In this document: positions 36,901 to 44,855 of the stretch, piece by piece
How the letters are laid out: each line of letters begins with the position of its first letter
How positions within the stretch are numbered: position 1 is the stretch's first letter
Assembly: GCA_038501625.1 (NCBI GenBank)
Contig: JAZAYU010000254.1
Coordinates: 558,001 to 622,000 of the forward strand
DNA from: Corbicula japonica
Taxonomy: Eukaryota > Mollusca > Bivalvia > Venerida > Cyrenidae
Direction: 5' to 3'
Length of the DNA: 64,000 bases
Notes under the pieces: generated by a model
Told to the model about the DNA's origin: nothing
The model's database searches: none
The model's input: only the letters and a program-made list of their open reading frames with translations
Program-made: the position numbers and the translations under genes

Positions 36901-37783
36901 TGATTTACGTAACGGACCTTGAATGCCTTAAATTCACAGATTGTTCGTTACTAACGTTTCAGGAATAATTCAGTGTTTTTATTCGGTTATATAATTTAAA
37001 GGTATTTCTTTTACAAAGTATATGTTTTAACGTAGAATTGTTACAGTAGTGGTCAGTCTCTAGTAACGAAAAACATAATTTTATAAAAAGATAATACGTT
37101 AAATAAACAGTCTTAACTGTCCGTTTATTATCTTTGTTTTATGACCCTTGCTAGTTCGGACTCCCACTACATTGGAATGAGAATGGATATCTTTGAGGAT
37201 ACGCTAGATATTAACGACTTAATCTTAATTGCCAGACCTAGAGTGCAGATTCAATAAAACATAGTACGCATTATGCGAAATATATAGTTTTCACAATTCC
37301 ACGAGATATTCTTGAGATTTGAGACTGGTCTCCAATCGCAGCTTTACAGTGTATAACCTTCAGCCTTGATACCTTAACTTGGTAAGTACTGATTAAAAAG
37401 TACGGTAAACGGCTACTGTAGAAGTCGATTATTAAACATACAGCAAGAATAAAACGGGTAACACTGATAAGACCATGGTATGCTATACTGTTGTTTTTCA
37501 AGCAAACTTTGCGCAGGCTAACAACGATCTTATTACAAATATATAACGAATATAGTTTCGAAAACGTCCTCTTCAGCCTCAGACATGACCGATCAGACAA
37601 GTGTTCTAAAAGGAACATATTTGGTTTCGTTTGAAAGCATGCTTTAAGATTTAGAGTCTCTGTTGATTTTGAAACCAAGTGGCATGGTCTTTTAGAAAAA
37701 TCTAGCTAAATGGCAATAAATAGAAACTTACCACTGTGCGAAACAAGGAAAAGCAAGAACACAAAACAAATAATCATCATCAT
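6668..37783 (-). CDS. VWDE-like type I membrane protein (24 coding exons found)
   Basis: Exons are joined from AG acceptors, GT donors and matching phases; the individual exons are listed separately. The sum is about 3,580 coding bases, near 1,190 residues, without any missing exon between exons 7 and 8. Domain order with rough residues: signal peptide 1-17; D8C-type module 18-150; Thr-rich linker 162-179; VWDE-family mid-region 180-463; VWD domain about 480-650; 'SWRL' segment after it; EGF about 840-870; Cys-rich segments to 1036; transmembrane helix about 1050-1075; cytoplasmic tail to the end. Vertebrate VWDE shares the order D8C, mid-region, VWD, EGF; vertebrate Vwde has been linked to regeneration blastemas. 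Here a membrane anchor and tail are predicted, so the product should sit at the cell surface. The ligand is unknown. I am confident in the family and less so in exon 8 joining. An orthologous mollusc paralogue of other VWD/EGF proteins is the main alternative. Confidence 0.85.
7140..7315. mobile_element. Pogo-like miniature element in last intron
   Basis: CAGTAAAACCCCTCATTAAG and TTAATAGCGGGGTTTCACT are inverted ends, TA-flanked. The TTAAGACCACC motif is repeated inside. It sits about 220 bp upstream of the terminal exon of the VWDE-like gene. Confidence 0.7.
8350..8473. repeat. 62-bp tandem duplication
   Basis: Two copies of ATTAACATCCGGTGGTCATT... CCCTGTCACGT(A/G)CAGCTAAT in the last intron, differing at a few bases. 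Confidence 0.8.
8863..9010. repeat. Hairpin miniature element
   Basis: Two ~55-bp arms, CGTTTAAACCATTACG...AGTATTCAATTTG and the inverse, around a short AT loop. No TSD could be fixed. Confidence 0.55.
10008..10076 (-). CDS. VWDE-like exon 23: cytoplasmic tail
   Basis: Phase 2 to 2, 69 bases. It encodes QLEEFPNGGPKCLERPAVAK TA. Strong TTCTTTACAG acceptor and GTGAGT donor. Confidence 0.75.
10297..10444 (-). CDS. VWDE-like exon 22: transmembrane helix
   Basis: Phase 1 to 2. After DVGCDGIDEHSSS comes VRVIAVTTATVGLLAIGITV FLVWKL, a single membrane span followed by a basic stop-transfer LCLQKKVKPN. If the GTTGTT donor were not used, translation would end six codons later, giving a very short tail, so this could be a second isoform. 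Confidence 0.85.
10981..11089 (-). CDS. VWDE-like exon 21: Cys-rich segment
   Basis: Phase 0 to 1. It encodes DSFCFIDGKCVENGQKHTSN then SCIVCQTDNDVYNWTQ. 'C-x-I-D-G-x-C-Y/V-x-x-G...C-x-x-C...W' is a recurrent module next to VWDE and related VWD proteins. Acceptor ATTAG, donor GTAAGA. Confidence 0.85.
11640..11894 (-). CDS. VWDE-like exon 20: juxtamembrane Cys-rich region
   Basis: Phase 0-0. It encodes VLSKTDTEKIWSGS, GVCCVNDEHILGRTS, FALMYGFAISNNG and VYDSTCQKVQST. No known catalytic motif; it looks like the extracellular stalk that follows the EGF in this family. Acceptor TTATAG, donor GTGATG. Confidence 0.8.
12667..12760. repeat. Short tandem duplication
   Basis: Two copies of CCGTTTAT(A/T)CATAAATAC followed by TAACCCA(G/A)GTCCC, about 55 bp apart, in the intron between exons 19 and 20. 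Confidence 0.7.
12826..13013 (-). CDS. VWDE-like exon 19: second half of EGF and Cys segment
   Basis: Phase 1 to 0. TCSCNGSYRGTDC supplies EGF cysteines 4-6. Then comes PLTIDDIEGGGACDIAEGDD, CQCFTLRTDDLLDNFHC and DVYK. The 'CD-x-x-x-x-x-C' segment after the EGF is shared by VWDE-like proteins. Donor GTACGT. Confidence 0.9.
13343..13517 (-). CDS. VWDE-like exon 18: first half of EGF module
   Basis: Phase 0 to 1. It encodes AMNDPSFVSVHTDAMNSVV, then FIANSCPMNCSGHGVCTTNG. The last part holds EGF cysteines 1-3. Acceptor TTTGCAG, donor GTACGA. Confidence 0.9.
13772..13918 (-). CDS. VWDE-like exon 17: post-VWD Cys segment
   Basis: Phase 0-0. It encodes RAVSYNISADEATKLCAELN, then SIPLTDLADVSAN and FQCEYDVV. 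Two cysteines at family-like spacing. Acceptor TTCTACAG, donor GTATGT. Confidence 0.8.
14191..14473 (-). CDS. VWDE-like exon 16: 'SWRL' segment
   Basis: Phase 2 to 0. The split codon gives SDSW-RLSAEENLF, the conserved post-VWD block. It continues with RPGRELESWDEINKNYC VC..., several cysteines, a basic run (KSLAKRKCRLLTARRRST) and ends RTERKR. The basic stretch and final KR are possible proprotein-convertase sites, which is an inference. Confidence 0.8.
14862..15088 (-). CDS. VWDE-like exon 15: end of VWD domain
   Basis: Phase 0 to 2. It encodes IFTPIGTQIDVAM, then LNVDIFMSPKDEYNVEGHCG, KFDGDATNDFTHRNG and KFSDSW. 'P-x-G-T-x-V' and 'G-x-C-G-x-F-D-G-x-x-x-N-D' close the VWD domain. The usual GLCG is GHCG here. 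Donor GTAACA. Confidence 0.9.
15110..15375 (+). repeat. tRNA-derived SINE, eroded
   Basis: Diverged copy: CATTTGAAATTCACATTAGC, TTATCAGTAAAATAATCCGT, GATCAACCCCTTTTGATCAG and GGTTCGCCCCCGAGTAGAGG. It lies between VWDE-like exons 14 and 15. Confidence 0.6.
15911..16099 (-). CDS. VWDE-like exon 14: VWD domain core
   Basis: Phase 0-0. It encodes VQIQVEACNGVRY, then TCICGIAVRAGRDVFMINSC and a stretch to GTGKYK. 'C-x-C-G-x-A-V-R-x-G-x-D-V-F-x-x-x-x-C' is the VWD core of this family and is fully kept. Acceptor AATGTAG, donor GTAGGG. Confidence 0.9.
16190..17601. mobile_element. Mariner-type miniature element, 1.4 kb
   Basis: Ends CGAGGGTTGTTCAAAA and TTTTGAACAACCCTCG are inverted, extend to the shared GGACTGCG, and are flanked by TA. 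This end sequence is like many invertebrate mariner elements. No transposase frame is found inside. It lies about 90 bp from VWDE-like exon 14. Confidence 0.8.
18250..18715 (+). repeat. Minisatellite array, left arm
   Basis: Tandem ~30-bp units of the T-rich strand (TTTTTTCGTTATTTCG plus GCGTGGCG). This strand has no stop triplets in any frame, so long frames rich in FRYFAW/VISLGVFS appear in all three frames. They are repeat artefacts. Confidence 0.9.
18716..19659. repeat. Spacer of the foldback-like element, pearl-like tandem core
   Basis: It begins with a hairpin-forming CCCGCTACGCGGCGGGGGA after GGACAGAGACGGACAAACG, a mark common in mollusc repeats. From about 19,150 it has three imperfect ~170-bp tandem copies holding GGTAGAGTTACGGTTCTTGT, GAAACATGCATAC and ACAAGAAATGCTCT. 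Tandem cores of this size occur in bivalve pearl/Helitron-like elements; the link is by resemblance only. Confidence 0.6.
19660..20515 (-). repeat. Minisatellite array, right arm
   Basis: The same unit in opposite orientation, about twice as many copies as the left arm. Single-base changes (CACGCG, CAAGCG, CATGCG, CGAGCG) mark the copies and could be used to reconstruct their expansion. Confidence 0.9.
21775..22150 (-). repeat. Dispersed repeat R1, with G tract
   Basis: Same blocks in reverse order. A run of about 20 G (21,966-21,985) replaces the usual CTGGGGG. It ends about 60 bp from VWDE-like exon 13. Confidence 0.75.
22210..22273 (-). CDS. VWDE-like exon 13: VWD domain
   Basis: Phase 2 to 0, 64 bases. 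It encodes NYEQQNTGYYMLYYNTKNKI E, the 'tGeyiLY' strand of the VWD fold. Acceptor TTTTCAG, donor GTAAAT. It is flanked by about 6 kb of mostly transposon DNA on its 3' side. Confidence 0.85.
22581..23512 (+). repeat. Dispersed repeat R3, copy A
   Basis: Starts TCTCACTGGTATTCGGCG, with an inverted ATTCGGCGA...TCGCCGAAT pair in the first 140 bp, then TTCATGGCATGAAAATCTRC and ATTTTTCTGTCTATTAAGTG. Intron between exons 12 and 13. Confidence 0.75.
23555..23880 (-). repeat. Dispersed repeat R1, copy
   Basis: GTGAAATATGCACATCAGGG at one end and CCAGGTTCTAGGGTGCACCA near the other. In the intron between exons 12 and 13. Confidence 0.75.
24595..24677 (-). CDS. VWDE-like exon 12: start of VWD domain
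   Basis: Phase 0 start, phase 2 end. It encodes VDIGSTRLYQNKLCYSHVDP then HMKTADN. 'DPHM-x-T' is the conserved opening of VWD domains (DPH-x-x-T-F-D-G). Acceptor AATTTCAG, donor GTTTGT. Confidence 0.85.
24918..25085 (-). CDS. VWDE-like exon 11: pre-VWD segment
   Basis: Phase 0-0, acceptor ATTTCAG. It encodes MLESSSQWNQKKFVHSLDIA and later YYLQIKFDDSIAHKFWKNY, ending FPDVK. A W...sL.I.a...y.l.l....W pattern precedes the VWD domain in VWDE-like proteins. Confidence 0.8.
25295..25525 (-). CDS. VWDE-like exon 10: 'TLPVGC' block
   Basis: Phase 0-0. It encodes VKINPVTLPKNGLTSLNIEF, TLPVGCGYSTI and further PCEYSLKVYMKDDWKCGN... to FCSEPIM. The pattern hydrophobic-x-F-T-x-P-x-x-C followed by C-x-x-x-L/V-x-V is the family block just ahead of the VWD domain. 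Donor GTTGGT is less usual. Confidence 0.8.
25801..25890 (-). CDS. VWDE-like exon 9: mid-region
   Basis: Phase 0-0. It encodes MSCSVSLYSISDANKVVSSA then RSTSFKIAAE. The block C-S-V-x-L-Y ... S-x-S-F is typical of the VWDE family ahead of the 'TLPVGC' block. Acceptor TTGTAG, donor GTGAAC. Confidence 0.8.
26280..26397 (-). CDS. VWDE-like exon 8: mid-region
   Basis: The only open frame needs a phase 2 start and ends phase 0 at CAG|GTAAAA. It encodes FVDSVLLITTGPSS, then FLLHEDTLLDNVSG and RLHGKQ, joining well to exon 9. The acceptor ACTATAG lies about 9 bp from the end of a dispersed repeat that supplies most of the pyrimidines upstream. Confidence 0.65.
26408..27199 (-). repeat. 0.8-kb repeat R2, copy C
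   Basis: A diverged, shorter copy in the intron between VWDE-like exons 7 and 8. It lacks the CATCTAGCAGGG block. Its CTTGTTTA end lies about 9 bp from the exon 8 acceptor. Confidence 0.8.
27457..27748 (+). repeat. tRNA-derived SINE plus partial copy
   Basis: A short fragment then a fuller copy of the same SINE, plus orientation, in the intron between VWDE-like exons 7 and 8. The B box survives (GGGTTCGCTC); the A box is eroded. Confidence 0.65.
27972..28075 (-). CDS. VWDE-like exon 7: mid-region
   Basis: Phase 1 start after GCCTAG, phase 0 end at GAG|GTATTT. It encodes RVESSSIFTPINITILIYPK and RWNAYGGEHGTFNE. The frame is the only open one. The acceptor is weak in pyrimidines. Its phase 0 end does not fit the phase 2 start of the next recognised exon. 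Confidence 0.6.
28269..28409 (-). CDS. VWDE-like exon 6: mid-region, 'YAVSWY' segment
   Basis: Phase 1-1. The acceptor follows TTTTTCAG. It encodes VEIIGITTELKFKTEG..., then ILFRCDFLKASGRHYAVSWY. F-x-C-(x)n-Y-x-V-x-W-Y is a recognisable block of the VWDE mid-region. The donor GTATTG is weak; a GTATGG four bases earlier would be phase 2 and would break the next exon. Confidence 0.7.
28831..29343. repeat. 257-bp tandem duplication
   Basis: Two near-identical copies starting GATTTGTCTCTTTGCATAAC, each with CCAGGGGCGAATCCAGCGAG and CACGCGCCCCTCCCCGGCAG. Recent, to judge by the few differences. In the intron between exons 5 and 6. Confidence 0.85.
32075..32265 (+). repeat. Dispersed repeat R1, partial copy
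   Basis: CGTTCCAACTTGAAGGCGGT to ATTCCTGATATGCAC. It ends about 90 bp from the Thr-linker exon. Confidence 0.65.
32354..32407 (-). CDS. VWDE-like exon 5: Thr-rich mucin-like linker
   Basis: A 54-base phase 1-1 exon encoding DCPTTTTTTTPTTTTTEK between an AAAAG acceptor and a GTAAAT donor. Thr/Pro tracts of this kind are usual O-glycosylation spacers. The DNA is a degenerate ACA/ACG repeat and so may vary in length between individuals. Exons 4 and 5 are both symmetric and are natural candidates for alternative splicing. Confidence 0.7.
32579..32614 (-). CDS. VWDE-like exon 4: short linker
   Basis: A 36-base phase 1-1 exon encoding DPWNKIVTGSSN, with TTGCAG acceptor and GTAAGG donor. The 'DPW/DPC' start is common after Cys-rich modules in this family. 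It is symmetric, so it could be skipped without a frame change. Confidence 0.7.
34117..34302 (-). CDS. VWDE-like exon 3: second part of D8C module
   Basis: Phase 1 to phase 1. It encodes AHPSLSCITETP, a central CLRVSYTGSC, then IKIRKCSGVIQYYLRP and AYCFG. The order V-x-V-R/K-x-C-(x)n-Y-x-L-x-P-(x)n-Y-C is the C-terminal half of D8C. Cysteine spacing fits the family. The donor is GTAAGA. Confidence 0.85.
35066..35275 (-). CDS. VWDE-like exon 2: first part of D8C module
   Basis: Phase 1 acceptor after a TGCAG, phase 1 donor GTAAAA. It encodes EQVCVG at the mature N terminus, then EEGWYTTLHNGLQYLMADG and RNRCGSVYALYIR. The pattern GWY-(x)n-G-(x)n-M...C-G-(x)n-H-P is that of the D8C domain of uromodulin, GP2 and VWDE; the HP falls just after the intron. 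It belongs with exon 3. Confidence 0.85.
36170..36325. repeat. Hairpin miniature element
   Basis: Inverted arms ACAGTATGCATTCTG(T/G)AGG and matching GTATGTAA...CGCGC. Intron between exons 1 and 2. Confidence 0.7.
37732..37783 (-). CDS. VWDE-like exon 1: signal peptide
   Basis: Encodes MMMIICFVFLLFLVSHS, a short hydrophobic signal peptide, then a GTAAGT donor in phase 1. Three ATG codons stand in tandem; the first is taken as start. An AG preceded by a short pyrimidine stretch lies 2 bases upstream of the first ATG, so a separate 5' untranslated exon may exist. I see no recognisable promoter nearby. Confidence 0.8.
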
Positions 37784-38043
37784 TTCTGAATGATTAAAAG
37801 TGTTATGTCCAACATTTAAAATTAATATTATTTGATCATAAACGACATGACCGGTTGCGAAGTGCGACTTACTTGTGCAACGGTCGTTATATAATTATAT
37901 AGACAAAGCGCCAAATGTATTGTTTTATTTGACAACGAGATGAATTTATATTATTCTCATTGAAAAAAGTAAAGCATTTTGTACGGGATTCAAACAATTC
38001 AAAATATTAAATCCCCATTTTTAAATAAACATATTTCTATTCT

Positions 38044-38064
38044 TCTTATTATTATTATTATTAT

Positions 38065-38105
<41 letters not shown>

Positions 38106-38128
38106 TAATTATTATTATTATTATTATT
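38044..38128. repeat. Compound triplet microsatellite
   Basis: (TTA)n, then about 13 AGT/GTA units, then (TTA)n again. Confidence 0.9.
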
Positions 38129-38304
38129 AAAAAAGAATTATAAGCTTCTAAAATTTCTAAACGATTTTGTCGCAAAACTCGTCTCCTGCTAAGTTTCATT
38201 GTTCTTCAGAAGGACAGCACTCGTATGTTTGCGAGACGGACACACGTCACTCGTCTTTTCAGCATTAAGTTTTTATGTGGCATACTAGTGATTTAACTGC
38301 TGCT

Positions 38305-38362
38305 ATACAATACAAAACAATACAATACAATACAATACAATACAATACAATACAATACAATT
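38305..38362. repeat. (ATACA)n microsatellite
   Basis: About ten pentamer units, one with an A insertion. Confidence 0.9.
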
Positions 38363-39519
38363 AATTCCTATCAGAACATGACACATGATAGCATAATGTT
38401 AATAAAATAGAAAGCACAAATGAGACATAACTTATCATTTGGTGACTAAGAGAAGGTATGTTATAAAGTAGTATTCGTATCGTACGATAAACGGAGGAAC
38501 TGTAGAAAGAAAACATATCAAATGAGAGAGTACCTCGAGAAAAAACAATACTATAACAGTTTTCAATAATATTTAATGAACAACATTTTCAAAAATATTT
38601 ACAGGTAACTTTATCTGACATAAGGTGTTATTTCTTTAACAAACTAGCACGGCTTCTGATATTTATTTGTGTCTTTATTGTTTGTTCGAGTGTTGCAAGT
38701 TGGCCGATTTAAGCCTCACAGATATTAAACTGAAGAGGAGTGCACATATTTAATATACGAACAATGGAATACATACATCTATAAAGAAATCACAAATTTG
38801 CCTATTTCTTAATCGGGGAATACATTTCTGAAATTGGAGAAAATGTCGATACAAACAGGGATTGTAAGTTTTGATTATTTTGTTGTTTTTTACTTCTTTT
38901 TTAGAGAAGATCTTCGCTTCTTTTTATGCGTACAATACAATTGGGCTAAACTGCTTAAAAAATCGGTTACAATAAATGTGCATGTTAAACAATAATTACT
39001 ATTATGTTTTAGTATCTTTTTAAATAAAGTAGATGATATCTCGTCAAAACCACAATTTAACACCTCAGTACTTGTTATCTGTAAATATTAGTACAGTAGA
39101 ACTTGTTCTTCGGTGATAAAACTATTATAATGCTTAACCGGTTTAAAATAAATCAACGCCATAATGTTACCACTTAAGTCTTTGTCGGCCACGACCTACT
39201 AATCTTTGCATATAAGAGCAAATAAACTATTGCTTATATATTAATTGGAAAAAAACCATATCAATATTTAAAGCGTTACAAAACATATTAAAAATTAAAA
39301 TAAGAGCTTATAATACACACTCAGGAGAAAACAGCTTTTTGGGGTTTCAGCATATGTTTGATAAGATCTAGGCGCTGTCTAAAGACATGAAAGTTCTGAA
39401 TTCTAAATTGAATTTGCATAGGTCTTTGCAAAAATATAGATGGGCATATGTTGTGGATTGTACATTGGTACGAATTGGATTCAGAGAAAAAAATTCTTAT
39501 CTGCTTTGGAGAATGCATT

Positions 39520-39800
39520 AGAAAAAAGTGAAATATGCATATCACGGATAACCAGACTCACAAAAACGCAGCCTCCTCACGCAACGAAAACTAAGAGAGG
39601 AAAAGAGAGCATTTTTGTTATAAGCATGCTAATTCAAATAAGACGCCATCAACAATCAATGAAAAACAAAATCCGTGGAGTTACCGCCTTGGAACGGTAA
39701 GTGGCAAACCAAATTGCCACTGGGGATTAAACCAGGTTCTAGGATGCACCACCCTCACACTTGCCACAACAGGTTCTCATATCAACAACAATATTTCTTT
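39520..39800 (-). repeat. Dispersed repeat R1, copy
   Basis: GTGAAATATGCATATCACGG through TTGGAACGGTAAGTGGCAAA to CAGGTTCTCATATC. In the otherwise featureless 37.8-43.9 kb stretch. Confidence 0.75.
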
Positions 39801-42279
39801 GTAAGTACTATGCTCTGTCTTAGCAAATATCATTAACATATTCTTATGTTTGTGTGCTGTTTTGTAAAGATGATTCGTCTAACTTCACACTACAAAATGC
39901 TTTCCCTCTATAAATCGTCGTTGGAGTTTGAATCTCGTGGAAGGCTAGGGTGATAAAATACTTAAAGTATTTCACTCGTCAAAGTCAGGTTAAAAACAAA
40001 AAATGTTAAGTGGTTTCAAGACAAACAAGTAGATACTATAAATCGAGGGTCGCACGCAAGCATGCCTTAACTATGATGAAGACAAGAATGACTAACGACT
40101 ATCTTTTGTGCATCCTCGGCTTAGACCTCAAAATAGTATATTTGCAAGTACACCTAGTAATATACTGCATCTGCATCACTGTTTGATAAAGACGTGCATT
40201 CGATAATAATTGAACACGTATTTTAGAAATCGTGTCATAGTTAATTTAATTTGATGGCATTGTATTGTCATAGGATTTTCATATTTTTTTTAACTAACTG
40301 TCGTTTTGCAATATTAAAATACGAGGTATAATTGAGTAAATAGTGATTCAGTTGCAGTGTGCATGTACTTACTATAAGAAAGATAAGTGTGTTTTGTCCT
40401 GTTTACTTACTTATCAAACTTGTTTAATTGCAATGTGCCGTGTATCATCACAAGATGAATGATATTAAGCAATTGAAGTTTGTTACACAAAGGACGCGCA
40501 AACTATTGGGTGTCGCATTGTAAGAACTGACAATAAGGAAGTCTTTGCAGCTAAATGCTTACAATTTTGCGACAGAAGGTCAGAGTGTGCCAAAATATAT
40601 GAAGGGGATATACCATTATCTTTTTTTCAAGTTTTTTTTTGTCCTCGTTTTAAAGGACAACCAGTTATTGTGGTAATTAATGTTCATCTCGATGTGCAAA
40701 CCAGACATAACTATAATACTCTACTTCAAATAAAATTCCTTCAATATGAAATGGACTTATCTAAATAAAAATCCATTTTGAAGACACGGTGATACTTGTA
40801 TCCATTCTTATTTTGTAATTAAATCCAGAGAATATGGTTTAATTGAATATATTAATCGAGTAAGCAGTTCTGAGAAAAACTTTTAACTAATATTTAAAAT
40901 ATTTTATCATTCAACAACCTCTTTTTTCGTATACTAAATAACTGTTATACGACAAACTTTTTGAATAATCGGCTTTGAAATATACGACATTAAGGATTGA
41001 TACAAATTTCCAATCAAATGATGTACACATTTAAAATAAATAATTAAATGTGTATTATGATTATAAACAGTCACTTCGTTAAAGAAACCAGTTGTTTTCG
41101 TTAACTTTATTTTTTTTAAATATTAGAAATATGTTCTTTTTGCAGATTCATCTGCTATTCAAATTTGTAAGTATACTTGCAATTAAAAATGGTGTTTATT
41201 ATATTTGTTGTTGGAAATTGAAACCATATTTTATAGGCCGTTTGCTTAAAGAATGTAACACGTACATTTTTGGCGATTTATTTGCCATTTGATATGCCGA
41301 TGCATTTGTGTTCAATTTTCAATCATAACGATAATATGAACTAAGGCACTGCCTCTCTCGGAATCGACGAATCAAAAGTGAAAGATATCATAGGTCGTAT
41401 GTTTAACAACAAAACAAAGAATCACGTCAACAGTTGTTGTTTCTTGGTTTACTGTTGAACCAAAGCTGGTCAAGGTTCTCAGACACAACACTATATCTTG
41501 ATGAGGACAGGTGAATACTTCTGTGAAGTTTGGAAGAATCCTGTAATTGTAAAGAAAGGCAAGACATATAACAGCTTGCTTGTAAATTCTTAGTTAATCA
41601 GCACAAAAATGTGATCAAAAGGCAAGATTGACTGATGGTAGTATAAATATAGACGCACATAAATCTGATTTACAAGTAGCTTATAAAATATCATTAGACA
41701 GTACGTAAAGTTTTGAGTTGAGATAGGATGACACCAATGACAGAGAAAGTAGCAAAGCTTAATATATTCTTGGAATATTCAAGTTTGAAATCAACTGAAC
41801 TACTATTGGGTCTCAGGATTTAAGCGGTCAATGTAAAGCTGCTATCTTGAAATAATAAATTCAACAACCTTTTTATTTATCTTCAATAATAATGTATAGC
41901 CATTTTTTATGAATTTATTTGTCAACAGTTAAAAGTTATTAAAATACTCTAGACGCTAAAAATGAATTTGTCAAATTATTTTGCTTTTCAAGCCCTAATA
42001 ATTCCTACATGTAACCCCTCTTGACTTACTCAACTTGGAATACCATTCTGAGAGTACAAAAATTATACATGAGGCTGAGCACTTTTCAATATGTATGACT
42101 GTTCTGCAGACTATGGGGAGATATCCACTAACATACAATCTTCCGTCAGTTTTAAAATACAGAATTTTTTTTCAATCTAATTTGTGTGAAATAAGGCTAC
42201 ATTTCTAATAGAAAAATAGTTTTCCCATTTCTGATAATGAACCTTAACTCCATGGGGAGTATTTTTATTTTTGGTGTCT

Positions 42280-42440
42280 GATCTGGATCTAAACTGTTTG
42301 CTTCTTGGTCAGAAATAACCACATGAATCTAAATGTGAACAGTGTAGATCTTGATCAGACTGCACATATGTGCCTGCGAAACTGGATATACACTGGTAAC
42401 CAATGTGATAAAGGGAGAAATCATGAAGTAAAAGGTCAAA
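42280..42440. repeat. Dispersed GATC-palindrome repeat, copy
   Basis: CTTGGTCAGAAATAACCACA and GTAGATCTTGATCAGACTGC match the second copy at about 60,600-60,790 (GGTCAGAAATAACCTAATGA, CAGATCCTGATCAGACATC). Inverted GATCAGGATCTGCA motifs lie in the latter. Confidence 0.6.
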
Positions 42441-43889
42441 AGAAGCCGACATTGTAATTTTAATAATAGGATGATTAATTTACATTTGAACTGAGCTCTC
42501 ATATGTCTTCACATATAATCACAATTGTACACTTTCTTGTTGCAAGATTCAAATAACAAATACACATGAACTAGTAGGTTCAGTGAGATGTCTCTTGATT
42601 ATACACTCATGCAGCTCAACTACATTGTACATGAAAATAATGAGCATTTATGCAAACCTTGTATCTGTTTACTAAAGTTACATTCATATTCTGTGCCATT
42701 GAATGTTATCTACCAATTCTGCAGAAGTTTCAAGACTAAAGCCATCACAAGCAAGTTTTGTTGATACACATCTCTGAAAATAAATTTAGAATTTTAAGTC
42801 TTAGCTAATAACCAGTAAGTAAGTTACATTGTACTTTAAGTGGCTTAAGAAGATGGACAAACATTGCTGTTGAAGGTAACAGTGAACAGTTATACTGATT
42901 TCATAATTTATTTATCAGATATTTTTATAAATTTCACACAAAAGGAATATGATAATGATGAAAGCTTCTTGTTAGTATTTGCAAAAACTGCAACAGTATT
43001 GGATTTTTGAGAAACATAAACAAGATAATGAGATTTATCCACTTAAATAAATGATTTAATAAATGACCATAAGGACCGATCATGTGTGTACAACATGGTC
43101 CACATAGAAATTATGAAGTGTTCGGTTCGGTGTCCAAATTTGGCATGTTCTGGTTCAAATGAATGTGTATGAACATGCTGCAAGATTAGATTTTGGTACA
43201 GTCATGTAAAAGAAGGACAAACTCGGTGCAGTGTGTACTGTATATTAAGGGTAAGATAAAAAGAAATATAATAACATAACTGAGAGGTCTTCTTTTTATC
43301 CTGTTCCAGTTTCATGCTCTTTGAACCAGATTTGTCACATTTCTTATGATTACACCAAACTGAAATGCAAACAATTATCAATAATATTTGCACAAAGCGT
43401 GGATATACTTTCCAATGACTTACTTTATTTTCTAAGCGAGTGATTATAACATTATATTAACACTCAAACATCTGGACCCAATCGTGTCTAAAAAAGCTGC
43501 ACACAAACTATTGAACTGTGAAGAATAAATTAATGTTTAAATACCAATTAATTAATGGTCAACAGAGCCATGCCGTGCAAAAAATTTGAACTTGCAACAG
43601 TTACTTGTTTGACAGAGCAATTTATGCCTGATCTGAATACCTTAATATATATTTAGTTACAATATACTCTGATTTATTAAATGAAATAATAATGGTTCAA
43701 TTTTGAAAATGTAGCAGTATTCGGATAGTACATTTTATGAATAGTAAACACGGCTTAGCCATGCCTAAATTTTAACTTGTATTGGCAACTAATTTGGCAG
43801 AGTAAATGTATGTTATATCTGAGATGCCCGTCTTGGATTCTAGTCCTAATCAAGGATACACATCCTTTTTCAAAACAGCCAACTGTGAA

Positions 43890-44855
43890 TTTTTTCGGCG
43901 TTAGCTGTCTAAGCTCACTTTTGACCTAGTTTTTCGACCAATGAAATGTTGTAAATAATACTCGTATTCTCTTATTATGCAGAGGGAAAATGAAATAAAC
44001 TATTTCGATTGGTAGCTATTTACACCAGAGAGGCATCTAGCAGGGTGGAGAGGTATCTAGTGGGATTTTTATTATTATGCAGCGGAAAAAATCAAATAGA
44101 TTAATTCGATTGGTTGTTAGTGGGCGTTGTATTGGAGGAAAAACATATTAACGATTTAAGTAACCAGTTAAGTCAATATTGATGGCTTAAATACAATATT
44201 ATATGGAATATTCTTGGGTGTCAGGTAAACACTTGAATACAATACACAGTGTAAAACGAAGAGAAGTGTAGATATTCCTAGTTCTTACTGGTTCCTTTCT
44301 AGTTCCTTTGATACTGATGGTTAATTTCAAGTACGAAATACAAGTTTATTGTAGTGTAGTGGCTAACACTCTCGCCTCTCAAGCGGAGGCCCCGGGTTCA
44401 ATACTCAGGACGGACACTTTTTTTTAAAGTTAATATACGTAAAAGTTTGTAGATTTCGCTCTTGTAACAGACTGTTATTATTTATATTTATTAAATTTCA
44501 AGGACATTTATTCATCTTGAATTCTCACTCTACACGAGGTATTTTATTGAAACTGAATATTTTGCTTCAGTATCTTTAATCGACTTGTTATCACTGTATG
44601 AAATTGTTGCAACAGCTTCAACATTTTTTTTGAAAGACACTTTCAATAAATTTATGAGTTGTCATGATTCGGTCGCTTAATCTCTAAGTCATACTAAGAA
44701 GGCAGGGAGGGTTCGTCGACAGCTATAACAAATAAATTAAAATAACTAAACTGTGTCTGCTTGACCTCTCTGTATTTCTTTCTTTCTTATATACATGTAT
44801 ATATAAATCTTTTCCATCAACGCCGTTTATCTTTTTTAAAGATATTTCTTGTTTA
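43890..44855 (+). repeat. 0.96-kb repeat R2, copy A
   Basis: Starts TTTTTTCGGCGTTAGCTGTC and ends TTTAAAGATATTTCTTGTTTA next to a small hairpin. It contains CATCTAGCAGGGTGGAGAGG and a tRNA-like segment at 44,347-44,417. It is nearly identical to copy B, in opposite orientation. Confidence 0.85.
44347..44417 (+). repeat. tRNA-Glu-like segment in R2
   Basis: GTAGTGTAGTGGCTAACACT, then CTCGCCTCTCAAGCGGAGG and CCCGGGTTCAATACTCAGG. The A box, a CTC anticodon loop and the B box are in place, but the acceptor stem does not pair, so it is a tRNA-derived promoter and not a tRNA gene. The same segment lies at 26,697-26,767 and 47,968-48,037 on the minus strand. Confidence 0.65.

Larger units (their letters stand above)
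37784..43889. other. Region upstream of the VWDE-like gene
   Basis: It should contain the promoter and perhaps a 5' untranslated exon, but I cannot point to either. Only microsatellites, one R1 copy and one GATC-palindrome repeat are recognised. Confidence 0.5.
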
